A DNA stretch of 64,000 bases, from the NCBI RefSeq assembly GCF_039871875.1, contig NZ_JBDPMD010000003.1, positions 341,785-405,784 on the forward strand, given 5' to 3'. The position numbers and the translations under genes are program-made. Below are positions 50,946 through 58,814 of the stretch, one piece after another. Under the pieces are notes generated by a model, which had not been told where the DNA came from, did not search any database, and saw only the letters and a list, made by a program, of their open reading frames with translations. The stretch comes from Sphaerisporangium sp039871875 (GTDB lineage Bacteria > Actinomycetota > Actinomycetes > Streptosporangiales > Streptosporangiaceae). Every line of letters starts with the position of its first letter. Position 1 is the first letter of the stretch.

Positions 50946-51974
50946 TCAGCCGGACAGGCGTTCGGCCAGCCACGCCAGGGAGAGTGGGTAGCGGTAGTCG
51001 ATGGCGCCGTGGCCGGCGTCGAAGAGTTCGAAGTGGACGATGTGCTCGGGGACGCCGTGGGTGAGAAGGGCCTCGTGGAAGGCTTGGGCCCCGAGGTCCA
51101 GGTAGAACTCGTCGCGTTTGCCGGCGTCGATCCAGATGGCGCGCATGGAGCGTAGGGCCTCGGCGTGGCCGGGGACCATGCGGACCGGGTCCCAGTCGAG
51201 CCAGCGTTGCCAGGTCTCGGGGCGCAGCGCGCCGGTCCGGGGGTCGAAGGGCAGCTCGGGGGTGCCGTCGGGGGCGGGTGAGAAGGCGGCGGAGCAGCCC
51301 AGGGTGATCAGGAGGGTCTCGTCGGCGGGCTGGGTGAAGGCCACGCGGGAGCGGAAGTCGGCCCACCAGCGCTGGATGTCGCCGTCGTACTCGCGCAGGA
51401 GGCGGGTGGCCTTGGCGAACTCGGGGAGGTAGCAGTACTCGTACAGGGTGTCGCCGGCGTGGGTGGCGAAGGCGCCGAAGAGGTCGGGGCGGAGCATCGG
51501 GGTGATCATGGCGCCGAAGCCGCCGCTGGACTTGCCGGTGACGGCGCGGTGGTCGCGGCCGGCCAGCGTGCGGTACCGCTCGTCCACCCAGGGCACGACC
51601 TCGTCGCACAGGTAGGAGTGGTACGGCCCGGTGCCCGCCGAGTCCACGAACTGGCTGCCGCCGTAGGTGGTCCAGGCGTCCACGTAGACCACGATCGCGG
51701 GGGGCGCCGCCTTGTCGGCGAACACCTGGTCGGCGGTCTCGATGAAGGGACGCCGGTACGGGGTGCGGTTGCGCCACATGGCGATGTGACCCGTGTAGCC
51801 CTGGATCACGTAGATCACCGGATAGCGCCGGGCCGGCTCGTCGTCGTACCCCGGCGGCACGTAGACCCACAGCGGCCGCTCGTGCGGGTCGTCCAACGGG
51901 TTGCCGCGCAGCAGGGCGCTGTCGATCACGTGCTCGTCGAGACGCCCTTCGAGGTCGGCACGCCAGGGAAGCAT
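50946..51974 (-). CDS. Esterase-D/Fes-like alpha/beta hydrolase
   Basis: 342 residues. LWVYVPPGYDDEPARRYPVI is typical of the esterase D family; the nucleophile is in VTGKSSGGFGAM (GxSxG-like), acid in AIWIDAGKRDE, His in FDAGHGAIDY. Related enzymes include siderophore esterases (Fes/IroE), S-formylglutathione hydrolases and mycolyltransferases. GGAGG 7-11 nt before ATG 51974. No signal peptide, so cytoplasmic. Confidence 0.85.
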   Translation of the reverse strand: MLPWRADLEGRLDEHVIDSALLRGNPLDDPHERPLWVYVPPGYDDEPARRYPVIYVIQGYTGHIAMWRNRTPYRRPFIETADQVFADKAAPPAIVVYVDAWTTYGGSQFVDSAGTGPYHSYLCDEVVPWVDERYRTLAGRDHRAVTGKSSGGFGAMITPMLRPDLFGAFATHAGDTLYEYCYLPEFAKATRLLREYDGDIQRWWADFRSRVAFTQPADETLLITLGCSAAFSPAPDGTPELPFDPRTGALRPETWQRWLDWDPVRMVPGHAEALRSMRAIWIDAGKRDEFYLDLGAQAFHEALLTHGVPEHIVHFELFDAGHGAIDYRYPLSLAWLAERLSG

Positions 51975-52046
51975 GGGTGTCCTCCTTCTCGGATGTACCT
52001 CACCCAGGCATTCTGCCGCCTCGCGCGCCGCCCGCACGCGGGAGCG

Positions 52047-52379
52047 CTAGGGGACCACGGAGCGCCCCGGGCCGCCGGCGTCGGCCGGCTCCCAGCCGAG
52101 AAGGGTCATCAGACGGCGCAGATGGGACGGGACGTTGTGCAGCCGTGCCGGGGAACCGTCCGCGAGAGCCGGGGTGTGGATGAGGGAACGAAGCCCCGAC
52201 AGGTCGACGAAACGCAGTCCGGCGACGTCGACGTCCAGCCGGCCGTGCTCGGCGGAGAGCCGGGAGAGCATGGCGGCCAGGGCGGCGCTGTTGGACAGGT
52301 CGACCTCACCGGTCACCCGCACCCATCCGCCTTCGGCCCAGGCGATGCGCAGGTGACCATCCTCATAGAGTACGTTCAC
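52047..52379 (-). CDS. STAS-domain anti-sigma-factor antagonist
   Basis: 110 residues, GTG 52379. GEVDLSNSAALAAMLSRL and the phosphorylatable-Ser loop LRFVDLSGLRSLI match SpoIIAA/RsbV-like STAS proteins. It would bind an anti-sigma kinase, which is not encoded nearby. Divergent from the wHTH gene across 174 bp of AT-rich spacer. Confidence 0.85.
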   Translation of the reverse strand: MNVLYEDGHLRIAWAEGGWVRVTGEVDLSNSAALAAMLSRLSAEHGRLDVDVAGLRFVDLSGLRSLIHTPALADGSPARLHNVPSHLRRLMTLLGWEPADAGGPGRSVVP

Positions 52380-52553
52380 CGCGGTGACTCCCGCCGTAAG
52401 ATAGACGATCTACTCGGTCGCGTGACAGGTGGCACTGGAGATTCCTGCCGACGTCCCTACCAAGGTATTATTATACGTGAATTACGATTCGCCTATCCGG
52501 CGGACAGGAAAGCTTGTCGTAGTCGGCAGGCACCTTCACGTAGAGAGATAGTG

Positions 52554-52895
52554 ATGCAGGATCCCCAGGACCCCGCGGAGGCGGGTGAGGAACGGACCGG
52601 CGGCAGCTGGACGTTCCTCACCAATCACGCCCGCATCCTGCTGGAGGTCGCCCGCGACCCGCAGGCCCGGCTGCGTGACATGGCCGCCCGGGCCGGCATC
52701 ACCGAGCGGGCCGCACAGCTCATCGTGAACGACCTGGAGGCGGCGGGCTACCTGCGGCGCACCCGGGTCGGCCGCCGCAACCACTACACGGTGGATCCCA
52801 GCAGGCGCCTGCGCCATCCGGCCGAGGCCGACCACCGCATCGAGGGCCTGCTCGCTCTGTTCACCCAGCGCGACGACGCCGAGCCGTCCGGCTGA
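52554..52895 (+). CDS. Winged-helix transcriptional regulator
   Basis: 113 residues. FLTNHARILLEVARDPQARL, DMAARAGITERAAQLIVNDL and EAAGYLRRTRVGRRNHYTVD form an ArsR/MarR-like winged helix, without an effector domain. AGAGAG ribosome-binding site. The target may be the divergent STAS gene. Confidence 0.85.
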   Translation: MQDPQDPAEAGEERTGGSWTFLTNHARILLEVARDPQARLRDMAARAGITERAAQLIVNDLEAAGYLRRTRVGRRNHYTVDPSRRLRHPAEADHRIEGLLALFTQRDDAEPSG

Positions 52896-52901
52896 CGGCA
52901 T

Positions 52902-52931
52902 CCCCGGCGGCCCGCGCCGGGGCCGCCGGGG
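52902..52931. terminator. GC-rich hairpin after the wHTH gene
   Basis: Stem CCCCGGCGGCCC / GGGCCGCCGGGG-type, 12 bp, between convergent genes. Confidence 0.7.
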
Positions 52932-52992
52932 CCGCGCGCACGGCGACGCCCGCGGCGTCCCTGAGGTCGTCGCGGGCGTGGGTGCCGGCCCC

Positions 52993-53442
52993 TCAGTGCC
53001 GTTGGCCGTTGCCGCCGAACCTGTGCGGCCTGCGGCGTGACATGCCGAAGGCCATGGCAGCGAGGCCGAGCAGCACGATGATCGCGCCGATGACCACGTT
53101 GTTCCACACCGTCGAAGCGGTGACGGACCTCATGATGAAGGGCGCGATGATCGTCCAGACGCCGATGACCGGAGCGATCCAGCTCAGGCCGTACGTGCGC
53201 CCGTAGGCTGAGGCGAATCCCATGGCCAGGACCGCCAGCGCCAGGCCGGTGATGAGATTGTTGACCGCCAGGCGGGGCAGCCCGCTGAAACCGACGATCC
53301 ACGGCGAGATGGCCAGGTAGAGGCCGGCCACGATGCTGAGCCCCTCGGTCACCTGCGCGATGGGCATCGAGCCCGCGCGCTCGCGTGTCGCCCGCATCTC
53401 CTGTATGTCGGGATGCCGTTCCATGCCCGTGGGCCTGACCAT
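52993..53442 (-). CDS. SPW-repeat membrane protein
   Basis: 149 residues. LSIVAGLYLAISPWIVGFSG carries the SPW repeat (S-P-W); four membrane helices, with IAPVIGVWTIIAPFIMRS as a second half-repeat. The C-terminus is basic. Common actinobacterial membrane family of unknown function. ATG 53442 preceded by GGTGGAAG; GTG 53454 is an alternative. Confidence 0.85.
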   Translation of the reverse strand: MVRPTGMERHPDIQEMRATRERAGSMPIAQVTEGLSIVAGLYLAISPWIVGFSGLPRLAVNNLITGLALAVLAMGFASAYGRTYGLSWIAPVIGVWTIIAPFIMRSVTASTVWNNVVIGAIIVLLGLAAMAFGMSRRRPHRFGGNGQRH

Positions 53443-53541
53443 GGCTTCCACCACCCTTCCGACTGCGGGTCCGTACTAGATAGGGATACCCACCGCCAAA
53501 ACGGACAAATCACCATAAATCTCGTAATGTTGTGGCGGTTG

Positions 53542-54708
53542 TCATTGGGTGCGGAACGGGCCCGTCACCTCGTACGTGATGCCGCCGCTGCCGGTGGAGG
53601 AGCCGGAGGTGCCGCGCTGGGAGGAGAAGTACAGCCGGCGGCCGTCGGGGGAGAACGCCGGGCCGGTGATCTCCGAGGAGCTCTGCCCGGTGATCTGCAG
53701 GAACGGCGCCACGACCCCGGAGGCCGTGATGACGTTGATCTGCATGTCGCCGCCGTCCTCGGCGACGTACAGGTCACGGCTGGTGGGCGCGCCGGTGATG
53801 TTGTCCACGCCGGTCAGCGGGGCCGTGCCGCCGGTCACCAGCGAGTCGTCGTACGCCAGGTCGAGCGTGGAGGCCGCGGCGTCGTACGCCCACACCCGGT
53901 TGTCGCCCTTGGTGGTGAAGTAGCAGACCCCGCGGTCGTACCAGCAGCCCTCGCCGCCGTCGAAGTGCTTCGCGGCCCCCACCTGGAGGCGGGTCGGCAC
54001 GGGGAAACCGTCACGGTCGGGGATGTTCTGCCAGGTCACCGGGCCCGTCACCTGGCCGGAGGGGGCGCAGAGCACCTGGAGGCGGCCGGTGCGCAGGTCA
54101 CCCCAGGTGTCGGGGACGAACCGGTAGAAGCAGCCGTCCCCCTCGTCCTCGGTGAGGTACACCACCTGGCGCACCGGGTCGCAGGCGGCGGCCTCGTGCT
54201 TGAAGCGGCCCATCCGGGTGCGCTCCTCGCCCGAGCGTCCGCCGCCGGGCCAGGTCTCGAAGACGCGGCCGAGCTCGATCTCCTCGCAGGACAGCCAGGT
54301 GCCCCACGGCGTGGCGCCGCCCGCGCAGTTGAGGTTGGTGCCCGACAGGATGCGGTACGCCGACACGATGGACCCGTCCGCGGCGAAACGCACGGCAGAA
54401 GCGCCGCCGATCAGCGGGATCTCCGAGTTGGACACGTAGATCCAGCCCGCGCCGTCCGGGAAGCAGGCCCCGCCGTCGGGGGCCAGGTGCCAGGTGTGCC
54501 CGGCGACCTGCCGCCCGGAGCGGGCGATCACCCGGCTGGTGAAGCCGGCGGGGAGCCGGATGCCGTTGGCGTCGGCGGCCCCGAGCTCGCCGTACGGGCT
54601 GGGGCCCGGCTGGGCGACGGCGCCGAACGCCTGTCCCCACAGGGCTCCGGAGAACGCCGCGCCGCCCACGCCAACGACGGCGGCTCTCAACACGGTCCGA
54701 CGGTCCAT
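53542..54708 (-). CDS. TAT-exported PhoX-like (DUF839) phosphatase-family protein
   Basis: 388 residues. Twin-arginine signal MDRRTVLRAAVVGVGGAAF then GALWGQAFGAVA. The mature part is a beta-propeller of the DUF839/PhoX family: RVIARSGRQVAGHTWHLAPD, NCAGGATPWGTWLSCEE (metal-binding Glu), YLTEDEGDGCFYRFVPD, DNITGAPTSRDLYVAEDGGD. PhoX enzymes are Ca/Fe alkaline phosphatases; actinomycete paralogues are mostly untested. GGAGGC 7-12 nt before ATG 54708. Confidence 0.88.
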   Translation of the reverse strand: MDRRTVLRAAVVGVGGAAFSGALWGQAFGAVAQPGPSPYGELGAADANGIRLPAGFTSRVIARSGRQVAGHTWHLAPDGGACFPDGAGWIYVSNSEIPLIGGASAVRFAADGSIVSAYRILSGTNLNCAGGATPWGTWLSCEEIELGRVFETWPGGGRSGEERTRMGRFKHEAAACDPVRQVVYLTEDEGDGCFYRFVPDTWGDLRTGRLQVLCAPSGQVTGPVTWQNIPDRDGFPVPTRLQVGAAKHFDGGEGCWYDRGVCYFTTKGDNRVWAYDAAASTLDLAYDDSLVTGGTAPLTGVDNITGAPTSRDLYVAEDGGDMQINVITASGVVAPFLQITGQSSSEITGPAFSPDGRRLYFSSQRGTSGSSTGSGGITYEVTGPFRTQ

Positions 54709-54821
54709 CTTTTGCCTCCAGGTCGGCCGATCCATGGTCGTCCTGCGGACCGTAAGATTTCCCGACGACCGGAGTCAGCCCCGCAGATGAACAACCGGTG
54801 AGCTTCTGGCGGCCGTGCGTC

Positions 54822-55472
54822 TCAGTCGTCGGCGACGGTGACGCCGAGCAGATCGGCCATCAGGGGCGCCAGATCGAGGAGCTGGAGTCTCGTGATCGTG
54901 GCGCCGCGCAGCGCGGCGACGCCGTCGGCGAGCCCGAGCTCGCGGGCACCGCGCAGGTCCACGTTCTTCATCTCGGCCCGGCCGAACCGCGTCTCCTGGA
55001 GCACGCAGTCGTCGAACGTCACGTCCGTGAGCGCGGCCTCGCCGAAGTCGGCGGCGCGGAGCACACAGCCGGTGAACGTGACCTCGCGAAGCTGAGCGGC
55101 GCGGAAGTTGACCGAGTCGAACTTGCACCCCTGGAACACGACCTGCCGCAACACCGCGCCGTCCAGCCGGACGCCCGCCAGCGCTCCCCCGTCCACGTCG
55201 GTGTGCAGCCAGTTCGTCTCGCCGAGATCCGTGCCCACCCAGCGCACCGACCGCATCCAGACGTCGTTGAACCGTGTGCGGCGATACCGGCCCTCGTTGA
55301 ACGTCACGGAGCTCAGCGCGCTCTCCAGGAACCGCGCGTTGCCGGCGTCGATGTCGCCGAACTCCGCGTCACGCAGGTGAACGGTGTCGTAGTCCCCCTC
55401 CCGCGTGAGCGACCCGGAGAAGTCCTCCAGGTACCGCGCGTACGGCAGGTCGTCGAACTCGCGAACGGCCAC
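54822..55472 (-). CDS. Pentapeptide-repeat protein
   Basis: 216 residues. Repeats of A(D/N)LxX type throughout: RDAEFGDIDAGNARFLESAL, CKFDSVNFRAAQLREVTFTG, CVLRAADFGEAALTDVTFDD. Forms a right-handed quadrilateral beta-helix. Some members (MfpA/Qnr) mimic DNA and protect gyrase, but nothing here is specific for that. Divergent from the peptide-associated locus beginning at 55641 with a 168-bp gap. Confidence 0.88.
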   Translation of the reverse strand: MAVREFDDLPYARYLEDFSGSLTREGDYDTVHLRDAEFGDIDAGNARFLESALSSVTFNEGRYRRTRFNDVWMRSVRWVGTDLGETNWLHTDVDGGALAGVRLDGAVLRQVVFQGCKFDSVNFRAAQLREVTFTGCVLRAADFGEAALTDVTFDDCVLQETRFGRAEMKNVDLRGARELGLADGVAALRGATITRLQLLDLAPLMADLLGVTVADD

Positions 55473-55640
55473 GCCCGAACCTCCCCGGTCCCGTTTCCCA
55501 GAGGGCCGACCCTATCCCGCGCCGGCGCCAGGACCGGACCGAGCCGAGCCACGCCCGCGGGCGATGGAGTGGCTTGTCGGGAAGTTACGGATCTGTCAGA
55601 GTCGGCAGGGATTCCTTGATGGCGACGACGGGGGTCTCGT

Positions 55641-56924
55641 GTGGCAGGGCTGACGTCAGGTGAGCTGGAGGACGTCCTCGCGGCGGTCACCCCGCAGGAG
55701 ATGGAGACGCCGGGGGAGATCCTGTACGTCACGCGGCACCAGCAGCCCTCGTTCCTCGCGACGCTGCTGAGTGCCTGGGACCGCGACGGGCGGGACATCG
55801 GGCCGGGGTTGTCGTACGAACTGGAGCAGCTACGGCGGCGCTCGGCGTTCTACCAGGAGCTGCGGGGGCGGCTGGCGCGGGAGTGGCGCGACCCTGTCTC
55901 GATGAAGGGGCTGGAGGTCGCGGACCGGTACCCGGAGCCACTGCTGCGGTACATGAACGACCTCGACTACTGGGTGCCGGAGCAGGAGCGGCTCTGGGGT
56001 ATCGCCGGGTGGCTGATCGACGACGGCTGGGCGGTGCACAGCGCGACGTTCCTGCGGCACGAGGGCGAGCTGCACGTCATCGTCAGCATGCGGCGTTTCC
56101 CCGAGGATCCCTACGCGCTGTCGTACGGCGTGGAGATCGGCACGCCGGCGTTGCTCGGCGACCGGGTGGGGGTGCCGACGCGGGTGCGGCTGCCCGCGGC
56201 GTGCGCGGAGCCGATCGCGAAGAACTTCGTGGCGATGCTGATGGAGCGGTTCGAGCAGCCGTTCCGGGCCCGCGACCTGGTGGACGCGGCGGTGCTGCTC
56301 GGTGACGCGCCCTCGGCGGCGGTGAAGTCCTGCGCGCTCGCGGTGCACGAGCTCGGGTTGTGGCCCGAGTACGCCGAGCTGGTGGCGCTGCTGGAGCGCA
56401 CGCCGCTGGAGGTGCCGCGGCTGCCGGGCGACCTGCGCACGCTCAGCCTGGCCGCGCAGGCGCGGCGGCGGGCCACGGCGGCGGGCGCGCTGCGGCAGCC
56501 GTTCAGCTTCGCGCTGATGAGCCTGCAGAACCGCATGATGACCGGCGCCTCCGGCATGCTGTCGCGGCGGGCCTGGGGACTCGCCGAGCGCAGGCTGGAC
56601 GCCCGCGCCGCGCTCAAGGCGGGCCTGCTGCTGTTCGCGCTGCCGGTCGACACCGGCCGCCGCGCCCCGCGCGCCACGTTGTACGAGCGCGACGGCACGC
56701 TGTGGGCCGACACGCCGATCGGGAGCTTCGTGCTGGTGCACGGCGAGGAGATCGACGAGGAGGCGCTGGAGGGCGCCAGGGCCACGGGCGACGTCGGCGA
56801 CACCGAGGGGGCCAGAGCGGCCAGGGCCGCGGGTGACCGCGAGGACACCGAGGACGCCGAGGACGCCGAGGACGCCGAGGGGGCCAGGACGGCCGGAGGT
56901 GCCGGCCGGGAGGGCGAGGAGTGA
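55641..56924 (+). CDS. Nucleotidyltransferase (NTP_transf_5-like), first gene of the mini-peptide locus
   Basis: 427 residues from GTG 55641. The segment at about residues 88-112, MKGLEVADRYPEPLLRYMND followed by LDYWV, is the hallmark of PF14907-type nucleotidyltransferases (K-G, then YPxPxxR, then D-x-D metal site), with HVIVSMRR as the next strand and ARDLVDAAVLL as the helical cap. NTP_transf_5 enzymes occur in peptide natural-product loci, where nucleotidylation or phosphorylation of a peptide is suspected. The C-terminal 60 residues are a disordered run of (E-D-A/T)n encoded by 9-bp GAGGACGCC repeats (around 56850-56880). TGATG overlap with the M16 gene. Confidence 0.75.
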   Translation: MAGLTSGELEDVLAAVTPQEMETPGEILYVTRHQQPSFLATLLSAWDRDGRDIGPGLSYELEQLRRRSAFYQELRGRLAREWRDPVSMKGLEVADRYPEPLLRYMNDLDYWVPEQERLWGIAGWLIDDGWAVHSATFLRHEGELHVIVSMRRFPEDPYALSYGVEIGTPALLGDRVGVPTRVRLPAACAEPIAKNFVAMLMERFEQPFRARDLVDAAVLLGDAPSAAVKSCALAVHELGLWPEYAELVALLERTPLEVPRLPGDLRTLSLAAQARRRATAAGALRQPFSFALMSLQNRMMTGASGMLSRRAWGLAERRLDARAALKAGLLLFALPVDTGRRAPRATLYERDGTLWADTPIGSFVLVHGEEIDEEALEGARATGDVGDTEGARAARAAGDREDTEDAEDAEDAEGARTAGGAGREGEE

Positions 56925-58150
56925 TGAGGGAGCCGGAGCGGGTCGCGCTGGGGAACGGGGTGCCCGTGTGGGTGCTCCGGCGGCCGGGAGCCACCGCGAC
57001 GACGGTGACGTTGTGGCTGCTCACCGGCTCGCGGTACGAGCCGGAGCGGGTGGCGGGCGGCACGCACCTGCTGGAGCACATCCTGATGCAGGCGCCGCTG
57101 GCCGGGGACGGGCGGCCGGTGGACCTGCTGGAGGGGCTCGGCGGGGAGGCCAACGCCATCACCAGCCGGGACCACCTCGTGCTGTACGCCCGGGTGCCCT
57201 CGCCGGAGGCGCCGGCAGCGCTGGAGATCCTCGCCCGCGCGCTCGCCACCCCGTCGCTGACCGAGGACGTGCTGGAGTCCGAGCGCAAGGTCGTGCAGGA
57301 GGAGCTGCGGCTCGCGGCGGGCGACCCGTTCGACATCGTGCACGACGTGTTCTACGACGTCGCGTTCGCCGGCCACCCGCTCGCGCGGCCGGTCGGCGGC
57401 ACCGCGGACAGCGTCGGGGCGGTGGGGCTCGCCGACCTGAGGGCCTACCACGAGCGGTGGGTGCGCGCCGGGTCGGTCGGTGTGATCGTGTGCGGGGACG
57501 TGACGCCGGAGACCGTGCTGAAGGTGCTCGCGGCGGGGCCGCTCCCCGCGCTGCCCCCCTCGGCGGAGGCGGCCGGGGGCGACGGCACGCCGCGGGTGTC
57601 CGGCGGGCGGCGCGACCTGGCGCTCAACAACGACTCGGCCGGGGTGGTGCTCGGCGGGCCCGCCGTGCCGTACGGCCACCCGCTGCTGCCGGCGTGGCAG
57701 GTGCTGATGGATCTCGTCGCCGGGGCGAGCTCGGCGCTGCTGTTCGAGGAGATCAGGAACCGCCGGGGGCTGGCGTACGACATGTGGGGCTTCACCAACG
57801 CCTACCGCGACACCGGCGTGTGGCGGGCGTTCGTCGCGACCGCGCCCGAGCACGCCGAGGAGGTCGTGGCGCTCGGCACGTCGCTGCTGCGTGAGCGGGC
57901 CGAGCACGGCTGGAGCGCCGAGGAGGTCGAGCTCGCCACCCGGCGCACGGCGGGGCTGCTGCAACTGGAGACCGAGCAGTCGCTGGAGGAGGCGCTGTTC
58001 TACGGCCGCTACGGCCTGATCCCCGGCCACCCCTCGTGGACGCTGGCCGGGCAGGTGGAGGCGATCCGCGCGGTGACCGCCGCCGACGTGCTCTCCTGCC
58101 TGCGCACGGCGATCGACCCGATGATCGTGTCGGTCGCCGGTGTCGACTGA
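56924..58150 (+). CDS. M16-family zinc metalloprotease (single subunit)
   Basis: 408 residues. Inverted zinc motif THLLEH (His48, Glu51, His52) with the third ligand in ESERKVVQEEL (Glu127), and the conserved NAITSRDHLVLYA strand. The C-terminal half has the usual second M16 fold (RNRRGLAYDMWGFTNAYRDT). M16 enzymes are clamshell proteases that favour short, basic peptides, which fits the 16-20-residue basic peptides encoded just downstream. Most bacterial M16B systems pair an active and an inactive subunit; only one is here, so it may homodimerise or use the coupled nucleotidyltransferase as a partner. Coupled by TGATG to the upstream gene. Confidence 0.9.
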   Translation: MREPERVALGNGVPVWVLRRPGATATTVTLWLLTGSRYEPERVAGGTHLLEHILMQAPLAGDGRPVDLLEGLGGEANAITSRDHLVLYARVPSPEAPAALEILARALATPSLTEDVLESERKVVQEELRLAAGDPFDIVHDVFYDVAFAGHPLARPVGGTADSVGAVGLADLRAYHERWVRAGSVGVIVCGDVTPETVLKVLAAGPLPALPPSAEAAGGDGTPRVSGGRRDLALNNDSAGVVLGGPAVPYGHPLLPAWQVLMDLVAGASSALLFEEIRNRRGLAYDMWGFTNAYRDTGVWRAFVATAPEHAEEVVALGTSLLRERAEHGWSAEEVELATRRTAGLLQLETEQSLEEALFYGRYGLIPGHPSWTLAGQVEAIRAVTAADVLSCLRTAIDPMIVSVAGVD

Positions 58151-58301
58151 TGCGGCGCTAGCCATTGACTAATGAGCCGCTAGCCCCGAAAACTCAGTAA
58201 TTAGCGCCATTCGCCGTGCGTTCCAGGAATGGTGACACTCCCGAGCCCTGCTGTTCACCTGGAGGGCTCGGCGTCCGCGGCGTTCACGCAGGGGGGTGAG
58301 C
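58151..58301 (+). promoter_or_regulatory. Leader region of the mini-ORF array
   Basis: 151 bp between the M16 stop and the first mini-ORF. Contains two direct copies of the element CGCTAGCC (58157-58163 area and 58179-58185 area, the second as CCGCTAGCC), TTGACT at 58165-58170 as a possible -35 box, an AT-rich stretch AAAACTCAGTAATTAG, and GGGGGG at 58291-58296 as ribosome-binding site of mini-ORF 1. Suggests a separate promoter for the array. No gene. Confidence 0.4.
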
Positions 58302-58358
58302 ATGGACCGTCACAAGAAGGCACTGCGCCGTCCGAAGATCGCGGGGAAGAAGGGATGA
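58302..58358 (+). CDS. Mini-ORF 1 of the tandem peptide array
   Basis: 18 residues: MDRHKKALRRPKIAGKKG. GGGGGGTGAG precedes the ATG. It has the array consensus MDR at the start, LRRP in the middle and KKG at the end. Three nt separate its stop from mini-ORF 2, so translation is coupled. The codons of the KKG end (AAGAAGGGA) also form the Shine-Dalgarno sequence of the next ORF. Proposed substrate of the locus enzymes (inference). Confidence 0.8.
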   Translation: MDRHKKALRRPKIAGKKG

Positions 58359-58361
58359 GAA

Positions 58362-58424
58362 ATGGACCGTCACGCCTTCGCATTGCGTCGTCCGAAAACA
58401 GCTAGGAAGCCTAAAAAGGGGTGA
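58362..58424 (+). CDS. Mini-ORF 2 of the tandem peptide array
   Basis: 20 residues: MDRHAFALRRPKTARKPKKG. Same nucleotide start ATGGACCGTCAC as mini-ORF 1. The TGA is followed by AAC and the ATG of mini-ORF 3 at 2 nt spacing. AT-rich codons (AAA ACA GCT AGG) contrast with GC-rich mini-ORFs 6-8. Confidence 0.8.
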   Translation: MDRHAFALRRPKTARKPKKG

Positions 58425-58426
58425 AC

Positions 58427-58486
58427 ATGGACCGCAACTACGTCCAGTTACGCCGTCCGAAAATCCGTAAGCCCAAGAACGGCTGA
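58427..58486 (+). CDS. Mini-ORF 3 of the tandem peptide array (contains TTA codon)
   Basis: 19 residues: MDRNYVQLRRPKIRKPKNG. The Leu of LRRP is encoded by TTA at 58448-58450, the rare bldA-dependent codon, whereas the other copies use CTG, TTG or CTT. If bldA control operates, translation of this unit would be delayed. Confidence 0.8.
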   Translation: MDRNYVQLRRPKIRKPKNG

Positions 58487-58487
58487 G

Positions 58488-58548
58488 ATGAGAGCGTGGC
58501 CCCTGCGGTCACGTTGTCCGAAAACCTGCCATCCGAAAAGGGGTGAAC
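58488..58548 (+). pseudogene. Decayed copy of the mini-ORF unit
   Basis: The DNA between mini-ORFs 3 and 5 aligns with a unit (TTGTCCGAAAACCTGCC versus TCGTCCGAAAACAGCT, and the AAAAGGGGTGAAC end), but the ATGGACCG start is changed to ATGAGAGC. Indels put the RRP-coding triplets (read as LRSRCPKTC) in a frame without a nearby stop. A 16-codon GTG frame (58496-58546) exists but encodes no consensus residues. Confidence 0.7.
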
Positions 58549-58599
58549 GTGGACAGGAAGCACCACGCCAATCGCCGCCCGAGAGTGAAGAAAGGCTGA
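58549..58599 (+). CDS. Mini-ORF 5 of the tandem peptide array
   Basis: 16 residues from GTG: MDRKHHANRRPRVKKG. Keeps MDR, RRP and KKG, with NRRP replacing LRRP. AAAAGGGG is the ribosome-binding site, contributed by the decayed unit. Stop and next ATG are 2 nt apart. Confidence 0.78.
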   Translation: MDRKHHANRRPRVKKG

Positions 58600-58601
58600 T
58601 C

Positions 58602-58658
58602 ATGGACCGCGCACGCGTCGCACTTCGCCGCCCCCGCACCCGCACCAAGAAGGGATGA
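58602..58658 (+). CDS. Mini-ORF 6 of the tandem peptide array
   Basis: 18 residues: MDRARVALRRPRTRTKKG. Full consensus including ALRRP and KKG. Followed after 2 nt by mini-ORF 7, to which it is most similar (MDRAR, ALRRP), indicating a recent tandem duplication. Confidence 0.82.
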   Translation: MDRARVALRRPRTRTKKG

Positions 58659-58660
58659 CC

Positions 58661-58714
58661 ATGGACCGCGCACGCCGGGCACTTCGCCGTCCCTCCGTCC
58701 GCAAGCCGAAGTAG
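58661..58714 (+). CDS. Mini-ORF 7 of the tandem peptide array
   Basis: 17 residues: MDRARRALRRPSVRKPK, ending TAG rather than TGA and lacking the final Gly. Mini-ORF 8 begins 7 nt later with a weaker Shine-Dalgarno, supporting the idea that the KKG end also acts as the next ribosome-binding site. Confidence 0.8.
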   Translation: MDRARRALRRPSVRKPK

Positions 58715-58721
58715 ACGGCCG

Positions 58722-58772
58722 ATGGACCGCAACGCCAAGCACTCCCGCAGGCCACGCGTCCGCAAGGGCTGA
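58722..58772 (+). CDS. Mini-ORF 8 of the tandem peptide array
   Basis: 16 residues: MDRNAKHSRRPRVRKG. SRRP replaces LRRP; ends RKG. Last unit, 42 nt before the NDK-like gene, with an AAGGAG ribosome-binding site for that gene between them; probably co-transcribed. Confidence 0.8.
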   Translation: MDRNAKHSRRPRVRKG

Positions 58773-58814
58773 CCGCCGCGCGGACATCTAACGACCGACG
58801 ACAAGGAGCGATGG

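Noticed and set aside
55564..55653. 29-codon ORF beginning MEWLVGKLRICQS upstream of the nucleotidyltransferase as a RiPP precursor
   Set aside because: No ribosome-binding site, it overlaps the start of the next gene in another frame, and it bears no similarity to the array peptides. Kept only as a note.
58302..58772. CRISPR array
   Set aside because: Units of about 54-65 bp share coding-frame similarity rather than identical repeats with unique spacers; each has a start, stop and ribosome-binding site, and there are no cas genes.
58722..58772. Reading the mini-peptides as mature proline-rich antimicrobial peptides (apidaecin-like)
   Set aside because: They share RRP and basic charge, but lack the multiple PRP motifs, and the surrounding enzymes would be unexplained.
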